Source of the DNA: an uncultured Eubacteriales bacterium
GTDB lineage: Bacteria; Bacillota; Clostridia; Oscillospirales; Oscillospiraceae
Direction of reading: 5' to 3'
Assembly (NCBI GenBank): GCA_900551995.1
Contig: URXW01000015.1
Coordinates: 1 to 37,785, forward strand
DNA: 37,785 nucleotides
The position numbers were made by a program, and so were the translations under genes. Below the pieces are notes generated by a model. That model was given only the letters and a program-made list of their open reading frames with translations. It had not been told where the DNA came from and did not search any database. Every line of letters starts with the position of its first letter. Position 1 is the stretch's first letter. Of the stretch, positions 8,187 to 15,079 are shown piece by piece.

Positions 8187-9770
8187 GTGCTGCGGATCGA
8201 CCAGATCAGACTGCTTCCCGGCGACAGTGAGGAGCTGCTGCGGGGCAAATGCGCCAAGCTGCTGCGCGTCCCCGCCGGGGACGTGACGTCCTGCACCGTG
8301 CTGCGAAAAGCCATCGACGCGCGGGAGGGACTGACATTCGTATACACCGCCGCCGTGGCGGTGAGGAACGAGGCGCAGGTGCTGCGCCGCTGCCGCGACA
8401 GGCGGGTAACGCCCTACGCGCCGGAGGTCTACCGCCTCCCCTCCCCCGTCTCCCCGCCGGAGACGCGCCCCATTGTGGTGGGCGCGGGACCGGCGGGGCT
8501 GTTTGCCGCGCTGGTGCTGGCAAAATGCGGCGCACGCCCTATCCTATTAGAGCGGGGGCAGCCCGTAGAACAGCGGCAGGCGGATGTGGAGCGGTTCTGG
8601 CGCGGCGGCGCGCTGGACACGGAGAGCAACGTCCAGTTCGGCGAGGGCGGCGCAGGGGCGTTCTCCGACGGTAAGCTGAACACCGGCACCAAGGACGTGC
8701 GCCACCGGTTTATTATGGAGACGCTGGTGCGCTGCGGCGCGCCGGACGCCATCCTTACGGACGCCAAGCCCCACGTGGGCACCGACAAGCTCCACATCGC
8801 CCTGCAGGAGCTGCGGCGGGAGCTGACGGTGGGCGGCGCGGACATCCGCTTCGGGGCGCGGCTGGAGGGCGTCACGGTGGAGGGCGGCGCGGTACGCGCC
8901 GTGACGGTGCGGCAGCACGGGCGGGTCTGCACCCTCCCCGCCGGTCAGGTGATCCTGTCGCTGGGACACAGCGCAAGGGACACCTTCGAGATGCTCCACG
9001 GTGCGGGACTGTGCATGGAGCAAAAGCCCTTCGCCATGGGCGTCCGCATCGAGCACCGCCAAGCGGCGATCGACGGAGCCCAGTACCGGGCACTGGCGGG
9101 GCACCCCTCCCTGCCGCCCAGCACGTACAAGCTGTCGTGCCATCTGGGCAGCGGGCGCAGCGCGTTCAGCTTCTGCGTCTGTCCCGGCGGGCAGGTGGTG
9201 GCAGCCGCGTCGGAGGCGGGGCGCACCGTCACCAACGGCATGAGCGAATACGCCCGCGACCGGGAGAACATCAACGGCGCGCTGCTGGTGAACGTGACGC
9301 CGGAGGACTTCCCCTCCCCGCACCCGCTGGCGGGTATCCAGCTCCAGAGGCAGGTGGAGGAAGCCGCCTTCGCGCTGACCGGCGGGTACAACGCCCCCTG
9401 TCAGCGGGTGGAGGACTTTTTGGCGGGGCGTCCCTCTGCGGGACACGGCACCGTCCGCCCCAGCTACCTCCCCGGCGTGGTATACACCGACCTGCGCCGG
9501 TGCCTGCCGCCCTTCATCGCCGAGACGCTGTCTCTTGCGCTGCCGGTGCTGGGGGAAAAGCTGCGGGGCTACGACGACCCGGACGCGCTGCTCACCGGCG
9601 TGGAGACGCGCTCCTCCTCCCCGGTGCGGCTTGTGCGGGACGAACTCTATGAGGCAAATATACGGGGCATCTATCCCTGCGGCGAGGGGGCGGGCTATGC
9701 CGGAGGCATACTGTCCGCCGCCGCCGACGGAATGCGGTGCGCCGAGAAACTTTTGGAGGTTTACAGATGA
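8187..9770 (+). CDS. FAD-dependent oxidoreductase (COG2509-like)
   Basis: 527-aa flavoprotein. After a ~90-residue N-terminal domain (LRIDQIRLLPGDSEELL) comes the FAD dinucleotide-binding motif VVGAGPAGLFAALVLAK (GxGxxG at 99-104) and a GEGGAGAFSDGKLNT segment. It ends with a second flavin-contact region, IYPCGEGAGYAGGILSAA. This architecture matches the uncharacterised FAD-dependent dehydrogenases often annotated as NAD(P)/FAD-dependent oxidoreductase; the substrate is unknown. The start is taken as GTG 8187, because GGAGGA lies seven bases before it, while the TTG 18 bases upstream overlaps that site. Its stop overlaps the next start (ATGA), so it is coupled to the dehydrogenase. Confidence 0.88.
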   Translation: MLRIDQIRLLPGDSEELLRGKCAKLLRVPAGDVTSCTVLRKAIDAREGLTFVYTAAVAVRNEAQVLRRCRDRRVTPYAPEVYRLPSPVSPPETRPIVVGAGPAGLFAALVLAKCGARPILLERGQPVEQRQADVERFWRGGALDTESNVQFGEGGAGAFSDGKLNTGTKDVRHRFIMETLVRCGAPDAILTDAKPHVGTDKLHIALQELRRELTVGGADIRFGARLEGVTVEGGAVRAVTVRQHGRVCTLPAGQVILSLGHSARDTFEMLHGAGLCMEQKPFAMGVRIEHRQAAIDGAQYRALAGHPSLPPSTYKLSCHLGSGRSAFSFCVCPGGQVVAAASEAGRTVTNGMSEYARDRENINGALLVNVTPEDFPSPHPLAGIQLQRQVEEAAFALTGGYNAPCQRVEDFLAGRPSAGHGTVRPSYLPGVVYTDLRRCLPPFIAETLSLALPVLGEKLRGYDDPDALLTGVETRSSSPVRLVRDELYEANIRGIYPCGEGAGYAGGILSAAADGMRCAEKLLEVYR

Positions 9771-10735
9771 AAAAAATCGCGGTCTATGACAATTTCACGG
9801 AGCCGAAGCACCGGCAGCAGATCGACGCCACCGCTGCCAGGTACGGCTTCACCGTGGATTACTACGCGGTGCCGGAGACTGTCCCGGCGGAGAAGCGGGA
9901 CGAGTACGAGGTCATCTACGGTATGCCCAAGCCCGGTGAGCTGAAGGGCTTCCGGAACCTGAAGTGGTTCTGCGGCAGCTTCGCCGGTGTGGACGCCTAT
10001 CTGGACGAGGCACTGTACCCCTCCCCGGAGGTCATGCTGTCCAACTCCTCCGGCTCCTACGGCGTGACCATCGCCGAGCACATCGTCATGGTGACGCTGA
10101 TGCTACTGCGCCACGCCCCCGCCTACTGCGCCGACCAGACCGCCGGACGCTGGGGCGAGGTGATGCCCATGCGCTCCATCATCGGCAGCACCGTCACGGT
10201 CATCGGCACCGGCGACATCGGCACGGAGTTTGCGCGGCGCGCCAAGGCGTTGGGTGCCAAGTCCGTGCGCGGCGTGCGCCGCACTAAGAAAGCCGCCGAC
10301 CCGGCGTTTGACGAGATACACACCAATGAGGAGCTGGACGCGCTGCTGCCGGACACCGACATTCTCGTGCTGGCTCTCCCCGCCACCGGCGAGACGAAAA
10401 ACATCCTGTCGGCGGAGCGTATCGCCCTGCTGCCCCGGCGCGCCTATGTGGTCAACGTGGGGCGCGGCAGTGCCATCGACCAGACGGCACTGGTGGACGC
10501 GCTGAACGCCGGACGTATCGCCGGCGCGGCACTGGACGTGTTCCAGCGGGAGCCTCTGCCGGAGAACGACCCGGCGTGGACTGCCAAAAATCTGATCGTC
10601 ACGCCCCACATCTCCGGGCAGATGAGCCTCGGCTACACCCGCGACCGGAACGTGGAGCTGTTCTGTGAGGATCTGGCGCGGTACGGCAAGGGCGAAAAGC
10701 CCGTGCGTCTGGTGGATCGAAAAATCGGCTATTAA
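9767..10735 (+). CDS. D-2-hydroxyacid dehydrogenase
   Basis: 322-aa NAD(P)-dependent dehydrogenase of the D-isomer 2-hydroxyacid family, reducing 2-keto acids to D-2-hydroxyacids or the reverse. The Rossmann motif VIGTGDIG ends at residue 152. The catalytic set is Arg233 (NVGRGS), Glu262 (QREPLP) and His281 (TPHISG). The start ATG overlaps the preceding stop by four bases and has GGAGG upstream. The substrate is not evident; the family includes phosphoglycerate, lactate and glyoxylate/hydroxypyruvate enzymes, and the ~320-residue length without an ACT domain argues against a regulatory SerA. Coupling to a flavoprotein hints at shared redox metabolism, which is inference. Confidence 0.92.
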   Translation: MKKIAVYDNFTEPKHRQQIDATAARYGFTVDYYAVPETVPAEKRDEYEVIYGMPKPGELKGFRNLKWFCGSFAGVDAYLDEALYPSPEVMLSNSSGSYGVTIAEHIVMVTLMLLRHAPAYCADQTAGRWGEVMPMRSIIGSTVTVIGTGDIGTEFARRAKALGAKSVRGVRRTKKAADPAFDEIHTNEELDALLPDTDILVLALPATGETKNILSAERIALLPRRAYVVNVGRGSAIDQTALVDALNAGRIAGAALDVFQREPLPENDPAWTAKNLIVTPHISGQMSLGYTRDRNVELFCEDLARYGKGEKPVRLVDRKIGY

Positions 10736-10756
10736 ACGCCAAAGGGGGTGCGCGAC

Positions 10757-11977
10757 ATGGCGGAACGGGTGATCCTGCACTGTGATCTGAACTCCTTTTT
10801 CGCCTCCGTGGAGCTGCTGGACAAGCCGACGCTGCGGGACGTGCCGGTGGCGGTGTGCGGCGACCCCAAGTCCCGCCACGGCATTATCCTCGCCAAAAAC
10901 GAACCGGCGAAGAAAATGGGCGTCAAAACCGCCGAGACGCTGTGGCAGGCGCGGAAAAAGTGTCCTGCGCTGGTGCTGCTGCCGCCCCACCACCGTCTGT
11001 ACGAGGAGTATTCCCGCCGGGTGAACGAGATCTATGACCGCTTCACCGATCTGGTGGAGCCCTTCGGCATCGACGAGAGCTGGCTGGACGTGACCGGCAG
11101 CCTCCACCTGTTCGGCGGCGACGGTAAGGCGTTGGCTGACCGTATCCGCGCCACCATCCGGGAGGAGACGGGGCTGTCGGTCAGCGTGGGCGTGTCCTTC
11201 AACAAGGTGTTCGCCAAGCTGGGCAGCGACATGAAGAAGCCCGACGCCACCACGGTGATCCCGGCGGAGGGCTGGCAGTCTATGGTGTGGCCGCTGCCCT
11301 TGGGGGATATGCTCTTTGCCGGACACACCGCCACGGAGACGCTGCGGAAATACGGCGTTGAGACGGTGGGGCAGCTGGCTGCCTGCGACCCCGCCCTGCC
11401 GGAGCAGCTGCTGGGCAAGATGGGGCTTCAGCTGTGGCAGTACGCCAACGGCATGGACAAAAGCCCGGTGAAGCCCCGCCACGCGGCGGAGCCGGTGAAA
11501 TCCGTGGGCAACGGCACCACGTTCCCGCAAAACCTCGTGCGGTGGGAGCAGCTCCGTGCGGGACTGCTTCCCCTGTGCGACAGCGTCGCCACGCGGCTGC
11601 GGCAGCAGGGGCTGTACGCCGGGGGCGTCAGCTTGTCCATCAAGGACGCCTCCTTCAAAACCGTCAGCCGCCAGATACGGCTGGACGCTCCCACCCATCT
11701 GATGCGGGACATCCACCGCACGGCGATGCAGCTGGCGGGGCAGCTGTGGAAGCCGCCCACGCCGGTGCGCGCCATGACCGTCACCGCCCTGTACGTCACG
11801 GAGGACGGCGACGCCTTCCGGCAGCTGGATCTGCTGGGCGGTGCGGCGCAGGAGCGGAGCCAAAGGCAGGAGAAGCTGGAGGGCACCATGGACGCCATCC
11901 GCCGCAAGTACGGCAGAGGTGCCATCGCCTTCGGCGATGGGCAGGAGAGCGAGGAGGATCTCCCGGAGCACGAATAA
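10757..11977 (+). CDS. dinB: Y-family DNA polymerase IV
   Basis: 406-aa translesion polymerase. Catalytic acidic residues are Asp10 (HCDLNSFFASVE) and Asp106-Glu107 (GIDESWLDV); an aromatic Phe at 14-15 is the likely steric gate excluding ribonucleotides. A helix-hairpin-helix thumb (LRKYGVETVGQLAACDP) and a C-terminal little-finger domain (VGNGTTFPQNL) follow. There is no obvious beta-clamp motif beyond the short C-terminal tail. ATG 10757 is preferred over GTG 10748 because GGGGG lies about 8 bases before it. It follows the dehydrogenase by 21 bases and may be cotranscribed. A repeat element and a terminator follow. I saw no LexA-type box near it. Confidence 0.95.
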   Translation: MAERVILHCDLNSFFASVELLDKPTLRDVPVAVCGDPKSRHGIILAKNEPAKKMGVKTAETLWQARKKCPALVLLPPHHRLYEEYSRRVNEIYDRFTDLVEPFGIDESWLDVTGSLHLFGGDGKALADRIRATIREETGLSVSVGVSFNKVFAKLGSDMKKPDATTVIPAEGWQSMVWPLPLGDMLFAGHTATETLRKYGVETVGQLAACDPALPEQLLGKMGLQLWQYANGMDKSPVKPRHAAEPVKSVGNGTTFPQNLVRWEQLRAGLLPLCDSVATRLRQQGLYAGGVSLSIKDASFKTVSRQIRLDAPTHLMRDIHRTAMQLAGQLWKPPTPVRAMTVTALYVTEDGDAFRQLDLLGGAAQERSQRQEKLEGTMDAIRRKYGRGAIAFGDGQESEEDLPEHE

Positions 11978-11987
11978 CGGACAGCTT

Positions 11988-12201
11988 GAAATAAACTCCG
12001 CCGCGCGTGCAGTCTTTCTTCCTCGCAGGGGGAGCTCGAGGGGGCGAAGCCCGCCTCGAATCGGATCAAATGCCGCGCTAAGCCTTGCTTTGCAAGGCGT
12101 GCGAGGAGCGAAGCGACTATTTTCGTGCCGCGAAGCGGCACGAAAATAACTGCATTATTTCAGGCTGTCGAGAAAAGCCAACGGCTTTTTCGACAGCCTG
12201 A
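11988..12201 (+). repeat. Interspersed multi-hairpin repeat, copy A
   Basis: About 214 bases, more than 90% identical by hand alignment to the inverted copy at 14803-15016. It folds into four successive hairpins: 12036-12059 (GGGC-gaa-GCCC core), 12082-12098 (GCCTTGC-ttt-GCAAGGC), 12120-12146 (12-bp perfect stem, gaa loop) and 12160-12201 (~19-bp stem). The left edge 11980-11994 nearly repeats, in inverted form, 12155-12169, so the whole element could close into one larger structure. It begins about ten bases past the dinB stop and is followed at once by a terminator. No ORF in it looks real. Confidence 0.85.
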
Positions 12202-12202
12202 A

Positions 12203-12229
12203 AGAGACGGCGCACGCCGTCTCTTTTTT
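12203..12229 (+). terminator. Terminator after dinB and repeat A
   Basis: Stem AGAGACGGCG paired with CGCCGTCTCT (12203-12212, 12215-12224), running into T6 on the plus strand. It ends dinB transcription ahead of sigK. Confidence 0.85.
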
Positions 12230-12235
12230 CCGCCC

Positions 12236-12265
12236 GTATACGGACAGTCCCACGCGGCATAGGCT
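12236..12265 (+). promoter_or_regulatory. Possible sigma-E-type promoter of sigK
   Basis: GTATACG (12236-12242), 15-base spacer, CATAGGCT (12258-12265). The -10 partly fits the mother-cell sigma-E pattern CATAnnnT and the gene is known to be sigma-E controlled in Bacillus. The -35 match is only about half, so this is tentative. Confidence 0.35.
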
Positions 12266-12287
12266 GAAAGCGAAAGGAGCGATGCGT

Positions 12288-12980
12288 ATGCTGTCCGCCG
12301 CGCTGCTGCTGTTGTGCAACAGCCTGTTTCTGTCCCTGCGTCTGTCCGGCTCCGCCGGGTCGTTTCCCAAGCCCCTGTCCGCCGAGAAGGAGCGGGAGTA
12401 TCTGGAGCGGTGCGCCGCCGGTGATCTGGAGGCGCGGAACCTGCTGGTGGAGCACAACCTGCGGCTTGTCTCGCACATTTTGAAGAAGTATTACACCCAG
12501 TCCGCCGATCAGGAGGATCTCATCTCCATCGGCACCATCGGGCTGATCAAGGCGGTGAACACCTTCCGCCCGGACAAGGGCATCAAGCTCGCCACCTACG
12601 CCAGCAGGTGCATTGAGAATGAGATCCTCATGTACTTCCGCTCCCAGCGGAAGGTGCAGGGGGAGGTGTCCCTCAGCGACGCGCTGGACATCGGCGCGGA
12701 GGGCGACGCCCTGTACCTCAGCGACGTGGTGGGCGAGGAGGACACCATGCTGGAGGAGCTGCAAAGCAAGGATGACCGCCAGCTGCTCCGCCGTCTGGTG
12801 GCGGAAAAGCTGACCTCCCGCGAGGCGGACATCGTCCGCCGCCGCTACGGTCTGGACGGGCGGCTGCCCCAGACCCAGAAGCAGGTCGCCGCCCACTACA
12901 ACATCAGCCGCAGCTATGTCTCCCGCATTGAGAAGAAGGCGTTGGGAAAGCTGGAGGAGGCGTTGCGGGGCAGACTTTGA
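12288..12980 (+). CDS. sigK: Sporulation sigma factor SigK (with pro-sequence)
   Basis: 230-aa late mother-cell sigma factor. The hydrophobic N-terminus (LLLLCNSLFLSL) followed by FPKPLSAEKEREYLE matches the membrane-tethering pro-sequence and cleavage region of pro-sigma-K. Region 2 (EHNLRLVSHILKKYY, DLISIGTIGLIKAV, YASRCIENEILMYFR) and region 4 (QKQVAAHYNISRSYVSRIEKKAL) are intact. ATG 12288 has AAAGGAG at a proper distance; an ATG six bases earlier is too close to it. The frame is continuous, so there is no skin-type insertion. It is preceded by the dinB terminator and carries its own promoter candidate. Confidence 0.93.
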   Translation: MLSAALLLLCNSLFLSLRLSGSAGSFPKPLSAEKEREYLERCAAGDLEARNLLVEHNLRLVSHILKKYYTQSADQEDLISIGTIGLIKAVNTFRPDKGIKLATYASRCIENEILMYFRSQRKVQGEVSLSDALDIGAEGDALYLSDVVGEEDTMLEELQSKDDRQLLRRLVAEKLTSREADIVRRRYGLDGRLPQTQKQVAAHYNISRSYVSRIEKKALGKLEEALRGRL

Positions 12981-13079
12981 TGGCGATTTCCCGTCAGTTT
13001 TCCACGCCGGGCGGCGCGGTCTTGTTCATGTTGCATGAGCAAATTCCGTCACTTTTACAGAAATTTTCATAACCGTGCA

Positions 13080-13107
13080 TTGAACTTCCCGGCGATTTTG
13101 TTATAAT
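13080..13107 (+). promoter_or_regulatory. Sigma-A promoter of the hydrogenase gene
   Basis: TTGAAC (13080-13085), 16-base spacer, consensus TATAAT (13102-13107), about 40 bases before the hydrogenase start. Confidence 0.75.
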
Positions 13108-13146
13108 GATGACGAACAATTGGAAAACCGGAGGAAACCTATATCC

Positions 13147-14688
13147 ATGAGAAACCTGAAGTGCTTTATTGCGGATATGCGTAAGCGCGTATTCGCCGAG
13201 GTGGCGCGGCTCGCCTACGAGGGCGGCGACTATCGGCGGATGGAGAAGCTGCCCTACGAGATCATCCCCGGCGAGGTGGGAAATTACCGGGACTCCATCT
13301 TTTTGGAGCGTGCCATCGTGGGTGAGCGCATCCGTCTGGCGATGGGTCTGCCCCTGCGCCCGGTGGGTGAGCACAGCGTGCTCAGTGACGGCGTGGAGGA
13401 GAGCGCGATCGCCGAAAAATATTACGATCCCCCGCTGGTGAACATCATCAAGTACGCCTGCAACGCCTGCCCCCCCACCCATTTCGAGGTGACAAACGCC
13501 TGTCAAGGCTGCCTATCCCGGCACTGCCAGAACGCCTGCCCCAAGAATGCCATCGTCATTGAAAAAGGGCAGGCGCACATTGAGCAGGAGAAGTGCATCA
13601 AGTGCGGCAGGTGCCGCGACGCCTGCTCCTATCACGCCATTATCAAGTTCACCCGCCCCTGTCAGGAGGCGTGCGGCATGAACGCCATCGGGCAGGACGA
13701 GTACGGACGCGCCAGCATCGACCAGAGCAAGTGCGTCAGCTGCGGTATGTGCCTGGTGAACTGCCCCTTCGGTGCCATTGTGGATAAGGGGCAGCTGTTC
13801 CAGCTGATCCACGCCATCCGCCGCGGCGACGAGGTGGTGGCGGTGATCGCCCCGGCGTTCTGGGGTCAGTTCGGCGACAACGTGACGCCCGGTCAGATCA
13901 AGGCCGCCATGAAGGAGCTGGGCTTCTCCGCGCTGGAGGAGGTCGCCGTGGGTGCCGACCTCTGCGCGGTGGAGGAGGCGGAGGAATTCCTGCGTATGGT
14001 GCCGGAAAAACAGCCGTTTATGGCGACCTCCTGCTGCCCCGCGTGGTCGGTGATGGCGAAGAAGGAGTTCCCCGGCTTCGCGCCGTATATCTCCATGACT
14101 ATGACGCCGATGGTGCTGACGGCGCGGCTGCAGAAGCGGCGGAACCCCAACTGCCGCGTGGCTTTTATCGGTCCCTGCGCCGCCAAAAAGCTGGAGGCGA
14201 GCCGCCGCAGCATCCGCAGCGACGTGGATTTCGTCATCACGTTCGAGGAGCTGCGGGGTATGTTCGAGGCGAAGGAGATCGACTTCAATAAGATCCCCGA
14301 TCTGCCCTCCCACTACGAGGCCAGCGCACCCGCCGTGGGCTTCGCCGCAGGCGGCGGCGTGGCAAAGGCGGTGGAGGCGGTCATCCAGCGGGAGCATCCG
14401 GGGTTGGAGGTCAAAACCGTTGCGGCAGAAGGGCTGAGCGAGTGCCGGAAAATGCTGCAGCAAGCCCGGACAGGCAAATATGACGGCTATTTGCTGGAGG
14501 GAATGGCGTGCCCGGGTGGGTGCATCGCCGGCGCGGGCACCGTGCAGCCGCCGGAGAAATCCCGGAGGTCCTTGGAGAAATACAAGGCGGTGGCGTGCGT
14601 GGAAAACCCGCTGGATTCCGCGTATCTGGACCACATCCAGCTGCTGTACGAGGACAGCGAGGACTGGGATCCCGTGGGGCACCACTAA
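13147..14688 (+). CDS. [FeFe] hydrogenase, probable group B, monomeric
   Basis: 513-aa iron hydrogenase. An N-terminal helical region precedes ferredoxin-like cysteine motifs: CQGCLSRHCQNACP (119-132), CIKCGRCRDAC (150-160), CQEAC (172-176) and CVSCGMCLVNCP (196-207). The catalytic H-cluster motifs are TSCCPAW (294-300), GPCAAKKLE (342-350) and EGMACPGGCIAGAG (451-464). Cys297, Cys344, Cys455 and Cys459 would ligate the H-cluster, and Cys296 is the candidate proton-relay cysteine. GPC in place of MPC and the cysteine-rich front end fit the group B enzymes of Clostridia, thought to evolve H2 from reduced ferredoxin; this grouping is family knowledge plus inference. HydE, HydF and HydG maturases are not in the window. 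The GGAGG is 12 bases from ATG 13147, slightly long. Confidence 0.92.
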   Translation: MRNLKCFIADMRKRVFAEVARLAYEGGDYRRMEKLPYEIIPGEVGNYRDSIFLERAIVGERIRLAMGLPLRPVGEHSVLSDGVEESAIAEKYYDPPLVNIIKYACNACPPTHFEVTNACQGCLSRHCQNACPKNAIVIEKGQAHIEQEKCIKCGRCRDACSYHAIIKFTRPCQEACGMNAIGQDEYGRASIDQSKCVSCGMCLVNCPFGAIVDKGQLFQLIHAIRRGDEVVAVIAPAFWGQFGDNVTPGQIKAAMKELGFSALEEVAVGADLCAVEEAEEFLRMVPEKQPFMATSCCPAWSVMAKKEFPGFAPYISMTMTPMVLTARLQKRRNPNCRVAFIGPCAAKKLEASRRSIRSDVDFVITFEELRGMFEAKEIDFNKIPDLPSHYEASAPAVGFAAGGGVAKAVEAVIQREHPGLEVKTVAAEGLSECRKMLQQARTGKYDGYLLEGMACPGGCIAGAGTVQPPEKSRRSLEKYKAVACVENPLDSAYLDHIQLLYEDSEDWDPVGHH

Positions 14689-14736
14689 GGCTTTTCCACA
14701 CGCTGACGGGGACAGAGTCGCATTGAAATCTATATT

Positions 14737-14764
14737 GTACAAATGGTTGTACATCCATTTGTAC
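14737..14764 (+). repeat. Short inverted repeat downstream of the hydrogenase
   Basis: Ten-base perfect arms (GTACAAATGG, 14737-14746, and its complement 14755-14764) around an eight-base loop, 48 bases past the hydrogenase stop. There is no T-run; it could be a 3' stabilising hairpin or a protein site. Function unknown. Confidence 0.5.
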
Positions 14765-14771
14765 TAACGAA

Positions 14772-14803
14772 ACAGGAGCGACCCGGAATCGGGTCGCTCC
14801 TGT
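14772..14803 (+). terminator. First copy of a duplicated terminator hairpin
   Basis: Fourteen-base perfect stem with a four-base loop. It is identical over 32 bases to 15025-15056, but this copy is followed directly by repeat B instead of a T-run. Confidence 0.75.
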
Positions 14804-15016
14804 CAGGCTGTCGAAAAAGCCGTCGGCTTTTCTCGACAGCCTGAAATAATGCCGTTATTTTCGTGCCGCGAAGCGGCACAAAAATATTCGCTTCGCTCCA
14901 CGCACGCCTTGCAGAGCAAGGCTTAGCGCGGCATTTGATCCGATTCGAGGCGGGCTTTGCCCCCTCGAGCTCCCCCTTGTGAGAAGGAAAGACTGCACGC
15001 GCAGTGGGGTTTATCG
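14803..15016 (-). repeat. Interspersed multi-hairpin repeat, copy B (inverted)
   Basis: Reverse-complement copy of 11988-12201, with the same four hairpins. About fourteen differences separate the copies, and at least six fall in hairpin loops: gaa to aaa, ttt to tct, gaa to ttc, and the apex of the long stem. One difference in a stem is conservative (C to T, leaving a G-T wobble). The element lies between the two identical 32-base terminator hairpins in the hydrogenase/ileS convergent gap of 391 bases, which holds no gene. Confidence 0.85.
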
Positions 15017-15024
15017 ACACGCAG

Positions 15025-15062
15025 ACAGGAGCGACCCGGAATCGGGTCGCTCCTGTTTTTTT
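15025..15062 (+). terminator. Second copy of the terminator hairpin with T-run
   Basis: Same 32-base hairpin as 14772-14803, here followed by T7 on the plus strand. This is probably the original 3' end of the hydrogenase terminator. On the minus strand, for ileS, there is no T-run after the stem. Confidence 0.85.
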
Positions 15063-15079
15063 CGTTTGTTATTCTGATT

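Noticed and set aside
12288..12980. Interrupted sigK (skin-like element)
   Set aside because: The coding frame is continuous through all sigma regions; no recombinase or junction is inside it.
14730..15020. Open frames inside repeat B and after dinB (repeat A)
   Set aside because: They coincide with the structured repeat, include hairpin arms as codons, and differ between the two copies. Such frames are often annotated as hypothetical proteins but have no start signals.
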